Assembly: GCA_027669525.1 (NCBI GenBank)
Contig: JAQEDJ010000028.1
Coordinates: 1 to 30,670 of the forward strand
DNA length: 30,670 bases
From: Coriobacteriaceae bacterium AM48-5
Lineage (GTDB): Bacteria; Actinomycetota; Coriobacteriia; Coriobacteriales; Coriobacteriaceae
Direction: 5' to 3'
Shown: positions 1 to 8,615 of the stretch, in pieces
Layout of the letters: each line of letters starts with the position of its first letter
Numbering within the stretch: the stretch's first letter is position 1
Translations under genes and position numbers: made by a program
The notes under the pieces: model-generated
Databases searched by the model: none
Seen by the model: the letters and a program-made list of their open reading frames with translations, nothing else
Told to the model about the DNA's origin: nothing

Positions 1-1
1 G

Positions 2-1063
2 ACGAGCGGACGCTTTGGCACAGCGACTGGGCCATGGGACCGGTATGCCCCAGTATCTGAGTGTCGACCTGGCCGCGACTACGATCTCACCGACGTTACA
101 TTCCTGCCGCGCCAGGACGGCGGCACTAACGGCGATATCTTCGAGGCCGAGATACTGGTCTCCGACACTGCCGACGGTTATGAGATGGGCACCGCCGCGT
201 CGATGGGTACGTTCGCCTTCGACAATGACGGCCGCGTGCTCACCGACCGTGGCGACTGGAAACAGATGAGCTTTGGCGCCGCGCGCGGTCGCTACGTGAC
301 CGTCAAGGTGATTCACGCCGGCGGTGGCAACGTTGATGCCTACTGCAGCATGGCGGAGCTCAAGTTCTACGGTACGGCCGTCCCCGATCCGGTGGCGAAG
401 GATGATCTCGCTACCGCGATCGAAAAGGTTGATGCCGAGGTTGCTGCCGGCGACCTCAAGGCCGGTGACTACACCGAGGCCTCCTGGACGGCGCTCGAGA
501 ACGCCCTGGCGAGCGCCCGCGCCATCTTGAGCGACGAGAAAGCCACGCAGGACGAGGTCGACCAGGCGCTCAGGGCGCTCGAGAGCGCCCGCGGCGCGCT
601 CGAGAAGACCCCGGTGGCCCCGGTCGAGAAACCGACTAAGAAGCAGCTCAAGGCCCTGGTCAAGCAGGCGAAGGAGACTGACACTAGGGGCAAGACGGCC
701 GAGTCTGTCAAGGCCCTGACGGATGCCATTACCTACGCCGAGGACGTCTTGGGTGCTGAGAATGCTTCCGACACCCAGCTCCAGGCGGCCTATGACCAGC
801 TCAAGCTGGCTATTGAGAGCCTCAAGGATGCCGATTCCGGCAATCAGGGCGGCTCGGGCAACCAGGGTTCCGGCAATGGCTCGAACGGCGGCAACCAGGC
901 GGGCAAGCCCGCAGGCGACAAGGCCCAGGGCAGCAAGAAGAACGGTTCGGCGATTCCCAATACCGGAGACCAGACGGCGGCGACCGTCGCGACCGTCGGT
1001 GGTCTTGGCGCCATCATCGCCGCGATCGGCGCTTTCTTCCATCGTCGCAGCAAGGCTAAGTAG
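2..1063 (+). CDS. Cell-wall-anchored surface protein with F5/8C tail and two FIVAR domains (5' end missing)
   Basis: The frame is open from the window edge, so only the C-terminal 353 residues are seen. Visible residues 1-120 read like the end of an F5/8 type C (discoidin) carbohydrate-binding domain, with a PRQDGGTNGDI stretch and the closing AELKFYG. Two helical FIVAR-type repeats follow (about 131-200 and 206-275), then a Gly/Asn/Ser-rich linker, an IPNTG sorting motif at about 318, a hydrophobic segment and a basic RRSKAK tail. This is the usual layout of a sortase substrate anchored to peptidoglycan. In the family such proteins are often large glycan-binding or glycosidase proteins, so the missing N-terminus may hold a catalytic domain. 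The motif has Ile rather than Leu in first position. A strong terminator follows. A sortase gene lies 0.7 kb downstream, but whether it processes this protein is inference. Confidence 0.85.
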   Translation, partial: TSGRFGTATGPWDRYAPVSECRPGRDYDLTDVTFLPRQDGGTNGDIFEAEILVSDTADGYEMGTAASMGTFAFDNDGRVLTDRGDWKQMSFGAARGRYVTVKVIHAGGGNVDAYCSMAELKFYGTAVPDPVAKDDLATAIEKVDAEVAAGDLKAGDYTEASWTALENALASARAILSDEKATQDEVDQALRALESARGALEKTPVAPVEKPTKKQLKALVKQAKETDTRGKTAESVKALTDAITYAEDVLGAENASDTQLQAAYDQLKLAIESLKDADSGNQGGSGNQGSGNGSNGGNQAGKPAGDKAQGSKKNGSAIPNTGDQTAATVATVGGLGAIIAAIGAFFHRRSKAK

Positions 1064-1083
1064 CCCCAGCAACAGCTAAGCAA

Positions 1084-1125
1084 GCGTGCCCGCCGTCCCA
1101 CCCAAGGACGGTGGGCACGCTTTTT
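1084..1125 (+). terminator. Rho-independent terminator after the surface protein
   Basis: A 15-bp stem (GCGTGCCCGCCGTCC with GGACGGTGGGCACGC, one wobble pair) is followed by TTTTT. It separates the surface protein from purE. Confidence 0.9.
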
Positions 1126-1280
1126 GAATGTAGGCGGAAAGCTCCGACCCTTCGGCCTTAATCTCGCAAAGCGTTCCGTCTCCCGCCGAACACATCAGCA
1201 TCGGCGGCTATACTTGAATTATTTGCAGTTAAGGGTCGCGGATTCGCCGCGTCACCGCTCTCAACAGGAGGTCTTTGTTT

Positions 1281-1745
1281 ATGGCAGATCAAAAGCCGGT
1301 TGTCGGGATCATCATGGGTTCCAAGTCCGATCTGGGCGTTATGGAAGGCTGCACCGCCGAGCTCGAGGCACTGGGTGTGCCCTATGAGCTCGTGATCGCG
1401 AGCGCGCACCGCACGCCGGCGAAGGTCCACGAGTGGGCTTCGACTGCCGCCGATCGCGGTATCAAAGTGATTATCGCCGCCGCCGGCAAGGCCGCTCACC
1501 TGGGTGGTGTCGTGGCTGCCTTTACGCCGCTGCCGGTTATCGGCGTGCCTATGAAGACGAGTGACCTGGGCGGTATGGATTCGCTGCTGTCGATGGTGCA
1601 GATGCCTTCGGGCGTGCCCGTGGCCTGCGTTGCCATCAACGGTGCCAAGAACGCCGCCATCTATGCCACGCAGATTCTGGGTGCTTGCGACCCCGAGTAC
1701 CGCAAGGTTATCGAGAAAATGAAGCAGGAGATGGCCGACGCCTAG
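1281..1745 (+). CDS. purE: N5-carboxyaminoimidazole ribonucleotide mutase PurE (class I)
   Basis: Cytosolic enzyme of de novo purine synthesis that interconverts N5-CAIR and CAIR. The 154 residues match the family length. Seen: the phosphate-binding GSKSD near the N-terminus, SAHRTP (the class I form), the Gly/Ala-rich AAAGKAAHLGGVVAA segment, PLPVIGVP and the C-terminal INGAKNAAIYA. The ATG at 1281 has AGGAGG nine bases upstream, better placed than an in-frame TTG at 1275. A class I PurE normally works with PurK, which is not in this window. The gene stands apart from purF-purM-purN at 4.9-8.5 kb, and the sortase gene starts 35 bp after it, so the two may be cotranscribed. Confidence 0.95.
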   Translation: MADQKPVVGIIMGSKSDLGVMEGCTAELEALGVPYELVIASAHRTPAKVHEWASTAADRGIKVIIAAAGKAAHLGGVVAAFTPLPVIGVPMKTSDLGGMDSLLSMVQMPSGVPVACVAINGAKNAAIYATQILGACDPEYRKVIEKMKQEMADA

Positions 1746-1780
1746 GCGTTCCGCCGTTTCACCGCAGTATAAGGAGAGCC

Positions 1781-2779
1781 ATGTCCGATTATCAGGGAAA
1801 ACGATTCAAGGCTTCTCAGATTCCCGATCCGTCGAAGCCGGGTGCTGCCCATGCGGCACAGCAGGGTCGGACATCCTCTCCTCAGCAGCCGCGCGCGCCG
1901 CGTTCCGTAACGCCGACGTCCCATCGCCGTCAGGATACGCCTGCTGCTTATCGCCCTTCGTCATACAGTACGGCCAAGAAGTCACCTCGCTCTTCGGCGC
2001 ATACCGCGCCATCGAGCTATACCGAGCCGCTGCGCAAAAAGCGCCGCTCCGTCATTCCCATTCTGCTCATCATCATTGGCATTGGCCTGATCGTTGCTGC
2101 GGCCGCCATCTTTATTAATGCCCAGATTGGCTACAAGCAGGCGAGCGAGTCGTATCAAAAAATCGAAAAGCAATATGTGAGCGACAAGGACGCCAGCGGC
2201 GTGCCGATTATCGACTTCAACGCGCTCGCCCAGACAAATCCCGAGGTTGTGGGTTGGATTTACGCGCCCGGCACCAACATCAACTACCCCGTGGTGCAGA
2301 CCAACAACAACTCCAAGTACCTCAACACGCTGTTCGACGGTACGGCCAATGCCTCGGGAGCCATCTTCTTGGATAGCGACGACACCGCGCCGGGCATGGT
2401 GGATCAGCAGACCACGATTTACGGCCATCACATGAACGACGGTTCGATGTTCAACGTGATTTCGCGTACGACCGATCAGGCGACGTTCGACAGCATGGAA
2501 TACGTGTACTACATCACGTGCGATGCGACGTATAAGTTGCGCCCGCTGGCGACCAAGGTGGTCGAGGACACGTATGCCAAGGCGCGCACGCCCAACTTTG
2601 AGGGCGATGACGGACTGAAGAATTACCTGTCCGAGATGCTCGACGGTGCCTCTGCCGTGGCGAGCGATGCCACCGACCGTGCCGCTTCGGCAACCAAGGT
2701 CGTAACGCTTGTGACCTGTCGCTCGCTGTCGCTGAGCAACACACGCGCCGTCATGGTGCTCACGCCGGTCGAGGAATAA
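1781..2779 (+). CDS. Class B sortase
   Basis: Membrane-bound transpeptidase that cleaves a sorting motif and joins surface proteins to the cell wall or into polymers. The 332-residue protein has an unusual 90-residue cytoplasmic N-terminus rich in Ser, Pro, Gln and basic residues, a single transmembrane helix at about 91-112, then a SrtB-type catalytic domain. Catalytic residues are visible: His216 in TIYGHHMND, Cys313 in TLVTC and Arg322 in NTRAVMV. The start at 1781 has AAGGAGAG just upstream; the frame is open further upstream but that part overlaps purE. The IPNTG protein at the left edge is a candidate substrate, though class B enzymes are often specialised (pilin or haem proteins), so its target is uncertain. 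Confidence 0.92.
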   Translation: MSDYQGKRFKASQIPDPSKPGAAHAAQQGRTSSPQQPRAPRSVTPTSHRRQDTPAAYRPSSYSTAKKSPRSSAHTAPSSYTEPLRKKRRSVIPILLIIIGIGLIVAAAAIFINAQIGYKQASESYQKIEKQYVSDKDASGVPIIDFNALAQTNPEVVGWIYAPGTNINYPVVQTNNNSKYLNTLFDGTANASGAIFLDSDDTAPGMVDQQTTIYGHHMNDGSMFNVISRTTDQATFDSMEYVYYITCDATYKLRPLATKVVEDTYAKARTPNFEGDDGLKNYLSEMLDGASAVASDATDRAASATKVVTLVTCRSLSLSNTRAVMVLTPVEE

Positions 2780-2834
2780 AGTGTCCGGGAGCCCCGTCCC
2801 AAAAAGACTGCCCTGGAAATCAAAAGGAGAAATG

Positions 2835-3251
2835 ATGTTTGAGAATGGCAAATCGATGCCTTCGGTTGATGCTTGGCTGCGCGAAGCCAAGGCCGATGTT
2901 TCGGCGGCTGATTGTGGGATGTACCTGACACACAACGGCGTGGTGCGCGCGACGCCCAAGGCCGAGGTGCGTGGGGTCGAGACCGATGGTGTGGCGCCTG
3001 GACATAAGGTGGGCGGCATGGCGTTTGGCTTCGATGCCGAAAAGGTGCAGGCCGCTATCGAGGCAACGCACGCGATGCCGGGTATCGGTTACGTGCGCGT
3101 GTGGTTGGCGAGTGGCGAGCTCGCCGTGGGCGACGACATCATGCTCGTGCTCATTGGCGGGGACATTCGCCCGCATGTGGTCGATGCGCTGCAGGCGCTC
3201 GTCGGTACCATCAAAAATGAGTGTGTGAGCGAGGTCGAGCGCGAGGCGTAG
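2835..3251 (+). CDS. MoaE-like protein, probably not a standard molybdopterin synthase subunit
   Basis: A 138-residue protein with the outline of MoaE, the large subunit of molybdopterin synthase: an SVDAWLREAK start, a region like the family's 'GxxxxxxGxVR' strand, and a C-terminal half reading VRVWLASGELAVGDDIMLVLIGG where MoaE has 'HRxGxLxxGD'. The closing catalytic segment is altered: family members have a K...PxWK(K/R)E stretch with two functional lysines, while here IKNECVSEVE keeps the first and lacks the second. The middle is also shorter than usual. AAGGAG precedes two adjacent ATGs at 2832 and 2835; spacing favours 2835. It lies 55 bp after the sortase gene and ends at a shared terminator. 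No other molybdopterin genes are nearby. Family membership is fairly clear; function is not. Confidence 0.65.
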   Translation: MFENGKSMPSVDAWLREAKADVSAADCGMYLTHNGVVRATPKAEVRGVETDGVAPGHKVGGMAFGFDAEKVQAAIEATHAMPGIGYVRVWLASGELAVGDDIMLVLIGGDIRPHVVDALQALVGTIKNECVSEVEREA

Positions 3252-3280
3252 AGGCTTGCGTCGATAGAAGGCTCGTTTAT

Positions 3281-3320
3281 AAAAATGCCCGCCGGTACGT
3301 GTGATACCGGCGGGCATTTT
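3281..3320. terminator. Bidirectional terminator between convergent genes
   Basis: Stem of about 15 bp (AAATGCCCGCCGGTA with TACCGGCGGGCATTT) with A-rich left and T-rich right flanks. It can end the MoaE-like gene on the plus strand and the membrane protein gene on the minus strand. Confidence 0.88.
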
Positions 3321-3341
3321 GTGTTTTGGGCGCGGTGGGCG

Positions 3342-4571
3342 CTACACGCGCGTCGCATCCTTGGGACTCATGGTCATGCTCTGGAAGCGGTTCTCCATGT
3401 AGTCGTTATCGAAATACTTGCCGTAGAACTGCGCGACGGGAATATCCGGCTCCGTGCCGTTGACGCGCTGGTACCAGTAGTCGAGCGACTGCAGCGTCAT
3501 GACGCCGTCGACCAGCATAATGACGGTAAAGATGACGGTAGCCGAGTAGCGACTCTTCCACGGAATCATGTTGATGAGCTTGAGCAGCCTCGGCAACAGC
3601 AGCTTGATCCAGATAAGGCCACCCAGGCCCCACAGGCAGGCAAAGCCCGTGCAGGTGCGTCCGCCCGTAAGGACGGCGAGTGGGTCGGGCATGCCGAACA
3701 GCTTCATGTGCGAGTAGCTCCACGAGACCACGCCAAATGAGGTCTGCATAAACCAGCCCACGAACACCTCAAAGCTCGCGCCGAGCACAGCGCTTACCAG
3801 GAAAATGATGATGGGGTTCTTTTTATAGAAGCGGTTGAGCACCATGGTCATGAGTACGGCGCCAAAGCCATAGATGGGGCTGAAGGGACCAAACAGCATG
3901 CCGGCGCGGTTCTGGTAGACGCCCGGGTCGTCGACTGTCATATGCCAGATGTCCTCGGCGATCAGGCCGAGCACGCAGCAGACGAAGAATACCCAGAACA
4001 GGTTGAAGTAGTTGAGCTTGATGTAGCCCTCGCCGGTTTCATCGCGGCCGAGCATGCCCTCCGCCGCGGCGTCACGGTCGAGCATCTCCTGCAGGCGGCG
4101 CTGCAGTTCGCGCTCCTGGCGCAGCGTGGGGTCGACGGTTGCCGAAAGTGCAACGAGGATGCCGAGCTGGATCGCGGGACGCAGCAGGAAGGGCCCGATG
4201 CCCTGGAGCATCACGTCGACCAAAAGCTCGACGACGGTGAATGCAATAAGGATGTAGGACAGGCGGGCGGCGTTGCGGCGCTGGTTTTTGATAAGGTCCA
4301 GGCCAAAGATGATCAGGATGACGGCACTTGCCGCAGAGAGCATGATGCCGGCGACGATGAGTCCAACCGAGACCAGCATATTGTCGCCGAGCTTTTCGGC
4401 GGCGTTGCCGTTGATGAGCGCGGTGATGACCTGCCACATAAAGGCGCCGACCGACGGGAGTGTGCCCACGCCGGATAGGATGCACAGGACGGCGTACACC
4501 TTAATGATGAGGGGAATCTTCTTGACCTCCGTGGCGCTGGGGACGCTGGGGTCGAGTTCGTTTCGATCCAT
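3342..4571 (-). CDS. Multi-pass membrane protein, putative ABC-transporter type IV (CmpB-like) family
   Basis: A 409-residue integral membrane protein. Residues 20-160 hold about four hydrophobic helices (VYAVLCILSGVGTLPSVGAF, VGLIVAGIMLSAASAVILII and others), then a charged stretch at about 165-195. The C-terminal half begins FNLFWVFFVCCVLGLIAEDIW and runs through NRAGMLFGPFSPIYGFGAVL, which is the hallmark of the family called putative ABC-transporter type IV. No ATPase lies next to it, and the transporter label rests on the family name only. The ATG at 4571 has a GAAAGG box just upstream. It is a single-gene unit on the minus strand, convergent with the MoaE-like gene and divergent from purF. 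Confidence 0.8.
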   Translation of the reverse strand: MDRNELDPSVPSATEVKKIPLIIKVYAVLCILSGVGTLPSVGAFMWQVITALINGNAAEKLGDNMLVSVGLIVAGIMLSAASAVILIIFGLDLIKNQRRNAARLSYILIAFTVVELLVDVMLQGIGPFLLRPAIQLGILVALSATVDPTLRQERELQRRLQEMLDRDAAAEGMLGRDETGEGYIKLNYFNLFWVFFVCCVLGLIAEDIWHMTVDDPGVYQNRAGMLFGPFSPIYGFGAVLMTMVLNRFYKKNPIIIFLVSAVLGASFEVFVGWFMQTSFGVVSWSYSHMKLFGMPDPLAVLTGGRTCTGFACLWGLGGLIWIKLLLPRLLKLINMIPWKSRYSATVIFTVIMLVDGVMTLQSLDYWYQRVNGTEPDIPVAQFYGKYFDNDYMENRFQSMTMSPKDATRV

Positions 4572-4856
4572 ACAGAACCTTTCTCGCTTTGTCCTAGGCT
4601 ACAAGGATACGCCGCCGACCTGCCAAAAGACAGGACGAACGTCCCAATTGCAACTTTGTAATCCCCAACGGTGGACGCGGCGGCCATCTGGGGGCGCGGG
4701 CGCTTGCACTGGACAGACCGATAAAATGTTTGGCCACAAAACGGATTATTAGCTCGGTGGGCTTTTAAAAAGCGCTGCTCATGCGCTGGGGAGCGCGTCG
4801 TGCCGTGCGTATAATAAGGCGGGTAACGCCAAAATACGAGGCTCTGAGGGGATGCC
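4572..4856. other. Divergent intergenic region between the CmpB-like gene and purF
   Basis: It must hold promoters for both genes. A 12-bp palindrome GGACGAACGTCC lies at about 4631-4642, close to the minus-strand gene, and could be an operator. A -10 match for purF is listed separately. No ORF or RNA gene is recognised. Confidence 0.5.
4787..4815 (+). promoter_or_regulatory. Probable purF promoter
   Basis: A perfect TATAAT at 4810-4815 lies 41 bp before the purF start, with a TG two bases further upstream than the extended -10 position. The -35 region (TGGGGA at 4787-4792, 17-bp spacer) is a weak match, so the -10 element carries the call. Confidence 0.5.
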
Positions 4857-6524
4857 ATGTCTCAAGAAACCATCCGCGCGGCCGAGCGTGCCGCGGGACA
4901 GGTGAACGCCATGTCGACGTATGATCCGGACTCCGACCAGCTGCATGAGGAATGCGGCGTTTTTGGTGTTTGGGCGCCCGATCGCGACGTGGCTCGACTG
5001 ACGTACTTTGGCCTGCGTGCACTGCAGCACCGTGGCCAAGAATCGGCGGGAATCGCCGTGGGTGACGGCGGTACGGTTATGGTCCGCAAGGATCTGGCCT
5101 GCTCGACCGCGTGTTCTCCAACGCCGACCTGTCGACGCTCTCCGGTCAGCTGGCCGTGGGTCATGTGCGCTACGGCACCGCCGGCGCCAAGAGTTGGGAA
5201 GCCTCTCAGCCACACCTCTCTACCATCAATAGCGTCATTATCGCGCTCGCGCACAACGGCACCCTCGTCAACACCGACGAGCTGCGCCGCCAGCTGATCG
5301 AGCTGGGCGTGCCGTTCCTCTCCAATTCGGATTCCGAGGTCGCGACCAAGCTCATCGGCTACTTTACCCAGCGTACGGGCCACCTGCGCGAGGGCATTCG
5401 CAAGACCATGGAGCTCGTGCGCGGCGGCTACGCCATGACGCTCATCAACGAGCAGGCGCTCTACGCCTTCCGCGATCCGCATGGCATTCGCCACTGGTGT
5501 TGGGCAAGCTGGTGGACGAGGGGCTGGACCAGGCCGATGCCGCATCCGTTTCGCAGCTGCCGTCGCAGGACGGCGCCGCGACGGTCGACGCCACCACCCA
5601 TGTTACCGGCGCCGGCGGCTGGGTCGTTGCCTCCGAGACTTGTGCGCTCGACATTGTGGGCGCCGAGTACGTCCGCGATGTCCGTCCCGGTGAGATTTTG
5701 CGCATCAGCGCCGAGGGCCTGGTGTCCGAGCAGGGCGTGCCTGCCGCCGAGGAGCCTGCTAACTGCATCTTTGAGCAGGTCTACTTCGCTCGCCCCGATT
5801 CCATCATGAACGGCAAGAGCGTCTACGCCTGCCGCTACGACATGGGTCGTCAGCTGGCACATGAGGAGCCCGTCGAGGCCGACCTGGTCATCGGCGTGCC
5901 CGACTCCGGCCTGCCGCCCGCGGAGGGCTATTCGCACGAGAGCGGTATTCCCTTTGGCGAGGGCCTTATCAAGAACCGCTACGTGGGTCGTACGTTTATC
6001 GAGCCTACGCAGGAGCTGCGTGCCATGGGCGTGCGCATGAAGCTCAACCCGCTGCGTGACAACATCGAGGGCAAGCGCCTGGTCGTCATCGACGACTCCA
6101 TTGTGCGCGGCACCACCATGGTGCAGCTCGTCAAGATGCTGCGCAACGCCGGTGCCAAGGAGATTCATATTCGCATCAACTCGCCCGAGGTCATCTGGCC
6201 GTGCTTCTACGGTATCGATACGACGTGCAGTCGCAGCTTATCAGCGCCAATAAGACGGTCGACGAGATTTGCGAGTATATCGGCGCCGATTCGCTGGCCT
6301 TCCTTTCGGTCGAGGGCCTGCTGAAGGTTATGCCCAAGGGCGGCTACTGCGATGCGTGCTTTACCGGCCGCTATCCCGTGGCGATTCCCGAGAGCTTTGG
6401 CCGCGACAAATTCATGGAGGGCTTTAAGCCCCGCAACCTGGACAAGCCGCTACACTTTGACGACGACGCCGTGGTCGAGAAATATGACGACCGCAGCTGG
6501 GAAGAGGAGCACGGCGAGGCCTAA
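4857..6524 (+). CDS. purF: Amidophosphoribosyltransferase PurF, broken by three single-base losses
   Basis: First committed enzyme of purine synthesis: makes phosphoribosylamine from PRPP and glutamine. Three reading frames together give one continuous protein of about 556 residues. Breaks: near 5098 (GGG to [17 protein letters not shown] restored), near 5491 (CCC to [17 protein letters not shown] restored) and near 6220 (one base; FYGIDTDVQSQL restored). Seen: the nucleophile Cys33 in EECGVFGV behind a 32-residue leader that the family removes by processing; the PRPP loop [13 protein letters not shown]; and four cysteines matching the 4Fe-4S ligands of the Bacillus-type enzyme ([20 protein letters not shown]). 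An alternative start at 4911 would give a 14-residue leader. All key residues survive, so the breaks are probably sequence errors. purM follows. Confidence 0.9.
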
Positions 6525-6564
6525 AACCTGCCATTTAGGGACAGGTTTATTTTGGTAGGTTTTA
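6523..6564 (+). repeat. GGGACAG-family palindrome (copy A), overlapping the purF stop codon
   Basis: A 42-bp imperfect palindrome with arms AAAACCTGCCA and TGGTAGGTTTT and a loop holding AGGGACAGGTTTA. Near-identical copies occur at 18842-18880 and, inverted, at 19003-19045. Its first As belong to the purF TAA stop. Confidence 0.85.
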
Positions 6565-6586
6565 CCTGCTGTTTTGTTGATATGAC

Positions 6587-6611
6587 GGCGCGCGCTGTTA
6601 TGGCGCGCGCC
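6587..6611. other. GC hairpin between purF and purM
   Basis: A perfect 9-bp stem GGCGCGCGC / GCGCGCGCC with a 7-base loop and no T-run. It may be a transcript-processing or stability element or a weak terminator. Confidence 0.5.
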
Positions 6612-6680
6612 GAAATGAACGCAACTATGAGCACCGTTTGGCGCCCGCGCGTCGGACGGTAATGGGAGAGGAAGGCTCAG

Positions 6681-7784
6681 ATGAGCGACAGCAAGCATGT
6701 GACGTACGAGGACGCCGGCGTCGATACCGCCGAGGGCGGCCGCGCCGTCGACGCTATTAAGCAGATGGTCAAGGACACCAACCGTCCCGAGGTCATCGGC
6801 GGCATCGGTGGCTTTGGTGGCCTGTTCTCGGCTGCCGCGCTTAAGGATATGGAAGACCCGATCCTGATTAGCGGCACCGACGGCGTGGGCACCAAGCTCG
6901 TGCTCGCCCAGATCATGGACCGTCACGAGACGGTGGGCCAGGACCTGGTCGCTATGTGCGTCAATGACATTTTGGCTTCGGGCGCCGAGCCGCTGTTCTT
7001 CCTGGATTACGTTGCCATCGGTCACATCGAGGCCGAGCACATGGCAAAGATCATCAAGGGCGTGGCTGACGGCTGCAAGCTCGCGGGCTGCGCGCTCGTG
7101 GGCGGCGAGATGGCCGAGCACCCCGGCGTCATGGCTCCCGCCGATTACGACCTCGCCGGCTTTACCGTGGGCGTCGTCGACCGTCCCAAGATGCTTGACC
7201 CCGCGAACGTTCGCCCCGGCGATGTGATCCTGGGTCTGCCTTCCACCGGCGTGCACTCCAACGGCTACTCGCTCGTGCGCAAGGTCATCGGCGTCGACGG
7301 CATCAAGCCGGGCACGCCCGAGGCCGCCGCTAAGGCCGAGGAACTGAGCCGTCCGCTCGAGGAGCTCGACGGTGCTTCGCTGGCCGATGCTCTGCTGGCC
7401 CCTACGCGCATCTACGTCAAGCCGATTCTGGAGCTGCTGCGCGGCGGCGCCAACGTGCACGCCATCGCCCACATCACCGGCGGCGGTATCACCGAGAACC
7501 TCAACCGCGCGCTCGCCGACGACGTCGACGCCGTGGTCACCCGTTACGGCGCCGAGATGGGCTGGGATGTTCCGCCCGTCATCACCTACGTGTCGCGTCA
7601 GGCCGAGCTCGCGCCCAACGAGGCATGCAAGACCTTCAACATGGGCGTCGGCCTGTGCCTGATCGTTGCCCCCGAGGACGAGGCTGCCGTGACCGAGGCC
7701 CTGGTCGCGCTGGGCGAGAAGCCGTTCCGCGTGGGCGAGTGCGTCGAGGGTTCCGGTAAGGTCGTGTACTCCGATGAGCGCTAG
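6681..7784 (+). CDS. purM: Phosphoribosylformylglycinamidine cyclo-ligase (AIR synthetase) PurM
   Basis: Cytosolic purine enzyme that closes the imidazole ring of AIR with ATP. The 367 residues are intact. Seen: an N-terminal TYEDAGVDTAEGGRAVDAIK, the Gly-rich IGGIGGFGGLF, the ATP/substrate segment LISGTDGVGTKLVLAQ, VAMCVNDILASGAEPLFFLDY, GGEMAEHPGVM and GLPSTGVHSNGYSLVRKV, all typical of PurM. The ATG at 6681 has a GGGAGAGGAAGG ribosome site. The gene overlaps purN by 11 bp, which points to translational coupling. It lies 156 bp after purF, with a repeat and a hairpin between them. Confidence 0.97.
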   Translation: MSDSKHVTYEDAGVDTAEGGRAVDAIKQMVKDTNRPEVIGGIGGFGGLFSAAALKDMEDPILISGTDGVGTKLVLAQIMDRHETVGQDLVAMCVNDILASGAEPLFFLDYVAIGHIEAEHMAKIIKGVADGCKLAGCALVGGEMAEHPGVMAPADYDLAGFTVGVVDRPKMLDPANVRPGDVILGLPSTGVHSNGYSLVRKVIGVDGIKPGTPEAAAKAEELSRPLEELDGASLADALLAPTRIYVKPILELLRGGANVHAIAHITGGGITENLNRALADDVDAVVTRYGAEMGWDVPPVITYVSRQAELAPNEACKTFNMGVGLCLIVAPEDEAAVTEALVALGEKPFRVGECVEGSGKVVYSDER

Positions 7785-8472
7785 CGAGCAGATGGCTGCT
7801 GCCGAGGGCCTGGGCTTTGTGCCCTACACCCGTCCGACCGGCACCGATACGGCCGAGCCGCTTAAGATCGGTGTGCTCATCAGCGGCTCCGGCACCAATC
7901 TGCAAGCGCTGATCGATCTGATTGCCGCCGGCAAGCTCAATGCTTCGATTGAGCTTGTGGTGTCGAGCCGTCCTTCGGCTAAGGGTTTGCAGCGCGCTGA
8001 GCGCGCGGGCATCCAGACGCTCACGCTGTCCAAGGATGTCTATGCCGACCCCATCGCCGCCGACGAGATCATCGCGCACGAGCTTCTCGAGCGCGGCTGC
8101 GAGTATGTGGTCATGGCCGGCTACATGCGCATGGTGCACACACCGCTGCTGGCGGCGTTTCCCAACCGCGTGGTCAACTTGCATCCGGCGCTGCTGCCGA
8201 GCTTTACCGGTGCGCATGCGATTGACGATGCCTTTGCGCGCGGCGTCAAGGTAACTGGCGTGACCGTGCATTTTGCCAACGAGATCTACGACAACGGTCC
8301 CATCATCGCCCAGCGTGCGCTGGCTGTTGAGGAGGGCTGGGATGTCGACACGCTCGAGGAGCACATCCACGCGATTGAGCATGTGCTGTATCCCGAGGTC
8401 GTGCAAATGCTTGCCGACGGCCGCGTTCACGTGCTGGAGAGCGGCAAGGTCGCAATTGATCCGGCACGCTAG
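7774..8472 (+). CDS. purN: Phosphoribosylglycinamide formyltransferase PurN (GART)
   Basis: Transfers a formyl group from 10-formyl-THF to glycinamide ribonucleotide. 232 residues, slightly longer than the usual ~200 because of a 27-residue N-terminal extension before the first strand. Seen: phosphate-binding ISGSGTNLQALID, MAGYMRM, NLHPALLPSFTGAHA with the catalytic Asn and His, and the folate-site VHFANEIYDNGPIIAQ with the catalytic Asp. The start lies inside the end of purM. A terminator follows at 8533, closing the purF-purM-purN block. Confidence 0.96.
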   Translation: MSASEQMAAAEGLGFVPYTRPTGTDTAEPLKIGVLISGSGTNLQALIDLIAAGKLNASIELVVSSRPSAKGLQRAERAGIQTLTLSKDVYADPIAADEIIAHELLERGCEYVVMAGYMRMVHTPLLAAFPNRVVNLHPALLPSFTGAHAIDDAFARGVKVTGVTVHFANEIYDNGPIIAQRALAVEEGWDVDTLEEHIHAIEHVLYPEVVQMLADGRVHVLESGKVAIDPAR

Positions 8473-8532
8473 TCGTGTGTAAGAGGGCTCATTGAGCGTT
8501 CTTTGGGACGTAAGCGATCTAGAAAATCTGAT

Positions 8533-8565
8533 AGGGCCCTGTCCGTGCGCGGGCGTGGCCCTTTT
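8533..8565 (+). terminator. Terminator after purN
   Basis: AGGGCC and GGCCCT arms enclose an 18-base GC-rich loop and are followed by TTTT. It sits just before the toxin-antitoxin promoter. Confidence 0.65.
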
Positions 8566-8599
8566 GTGTGGTCTACTCTGTTTGCTATACTGCTAGCAA
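8564..8599 (+). promoter_or_regulatory. Promoter and likely autoregulatory operator of the toxin-antitoxin pair
   Basis: TATACT at 8586-8591 is a good -10 element, with TTGTGT at 8564-8569 as a weak -35 (16-bp spacer). An inverted repeat TTGCTA-6-TAGCAA at 8582-8599 overlaps the -10. Ribbon-helix-helix antitoxins of the DinJ/RelB type normally bind such a palindrome to repress their own operon; binding here is inferred. Confidence 0.6.
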
Positions 8600-8615
8600 G
8601 TAGAGAGGAGCCGCT

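Noticed and set aside
1186..1192. PurR-box-like CCGAACA upstream of purE
   Set aside because: Only a short match, and no comparable site at a similar position before purF or purM.
5090..6225. Programmed frameshifting in purF
   Set aside because: Three separate losses in one gene, none at a slippery heptamer with a stimulatory structure, and the same type of loss in six unrelated genes.
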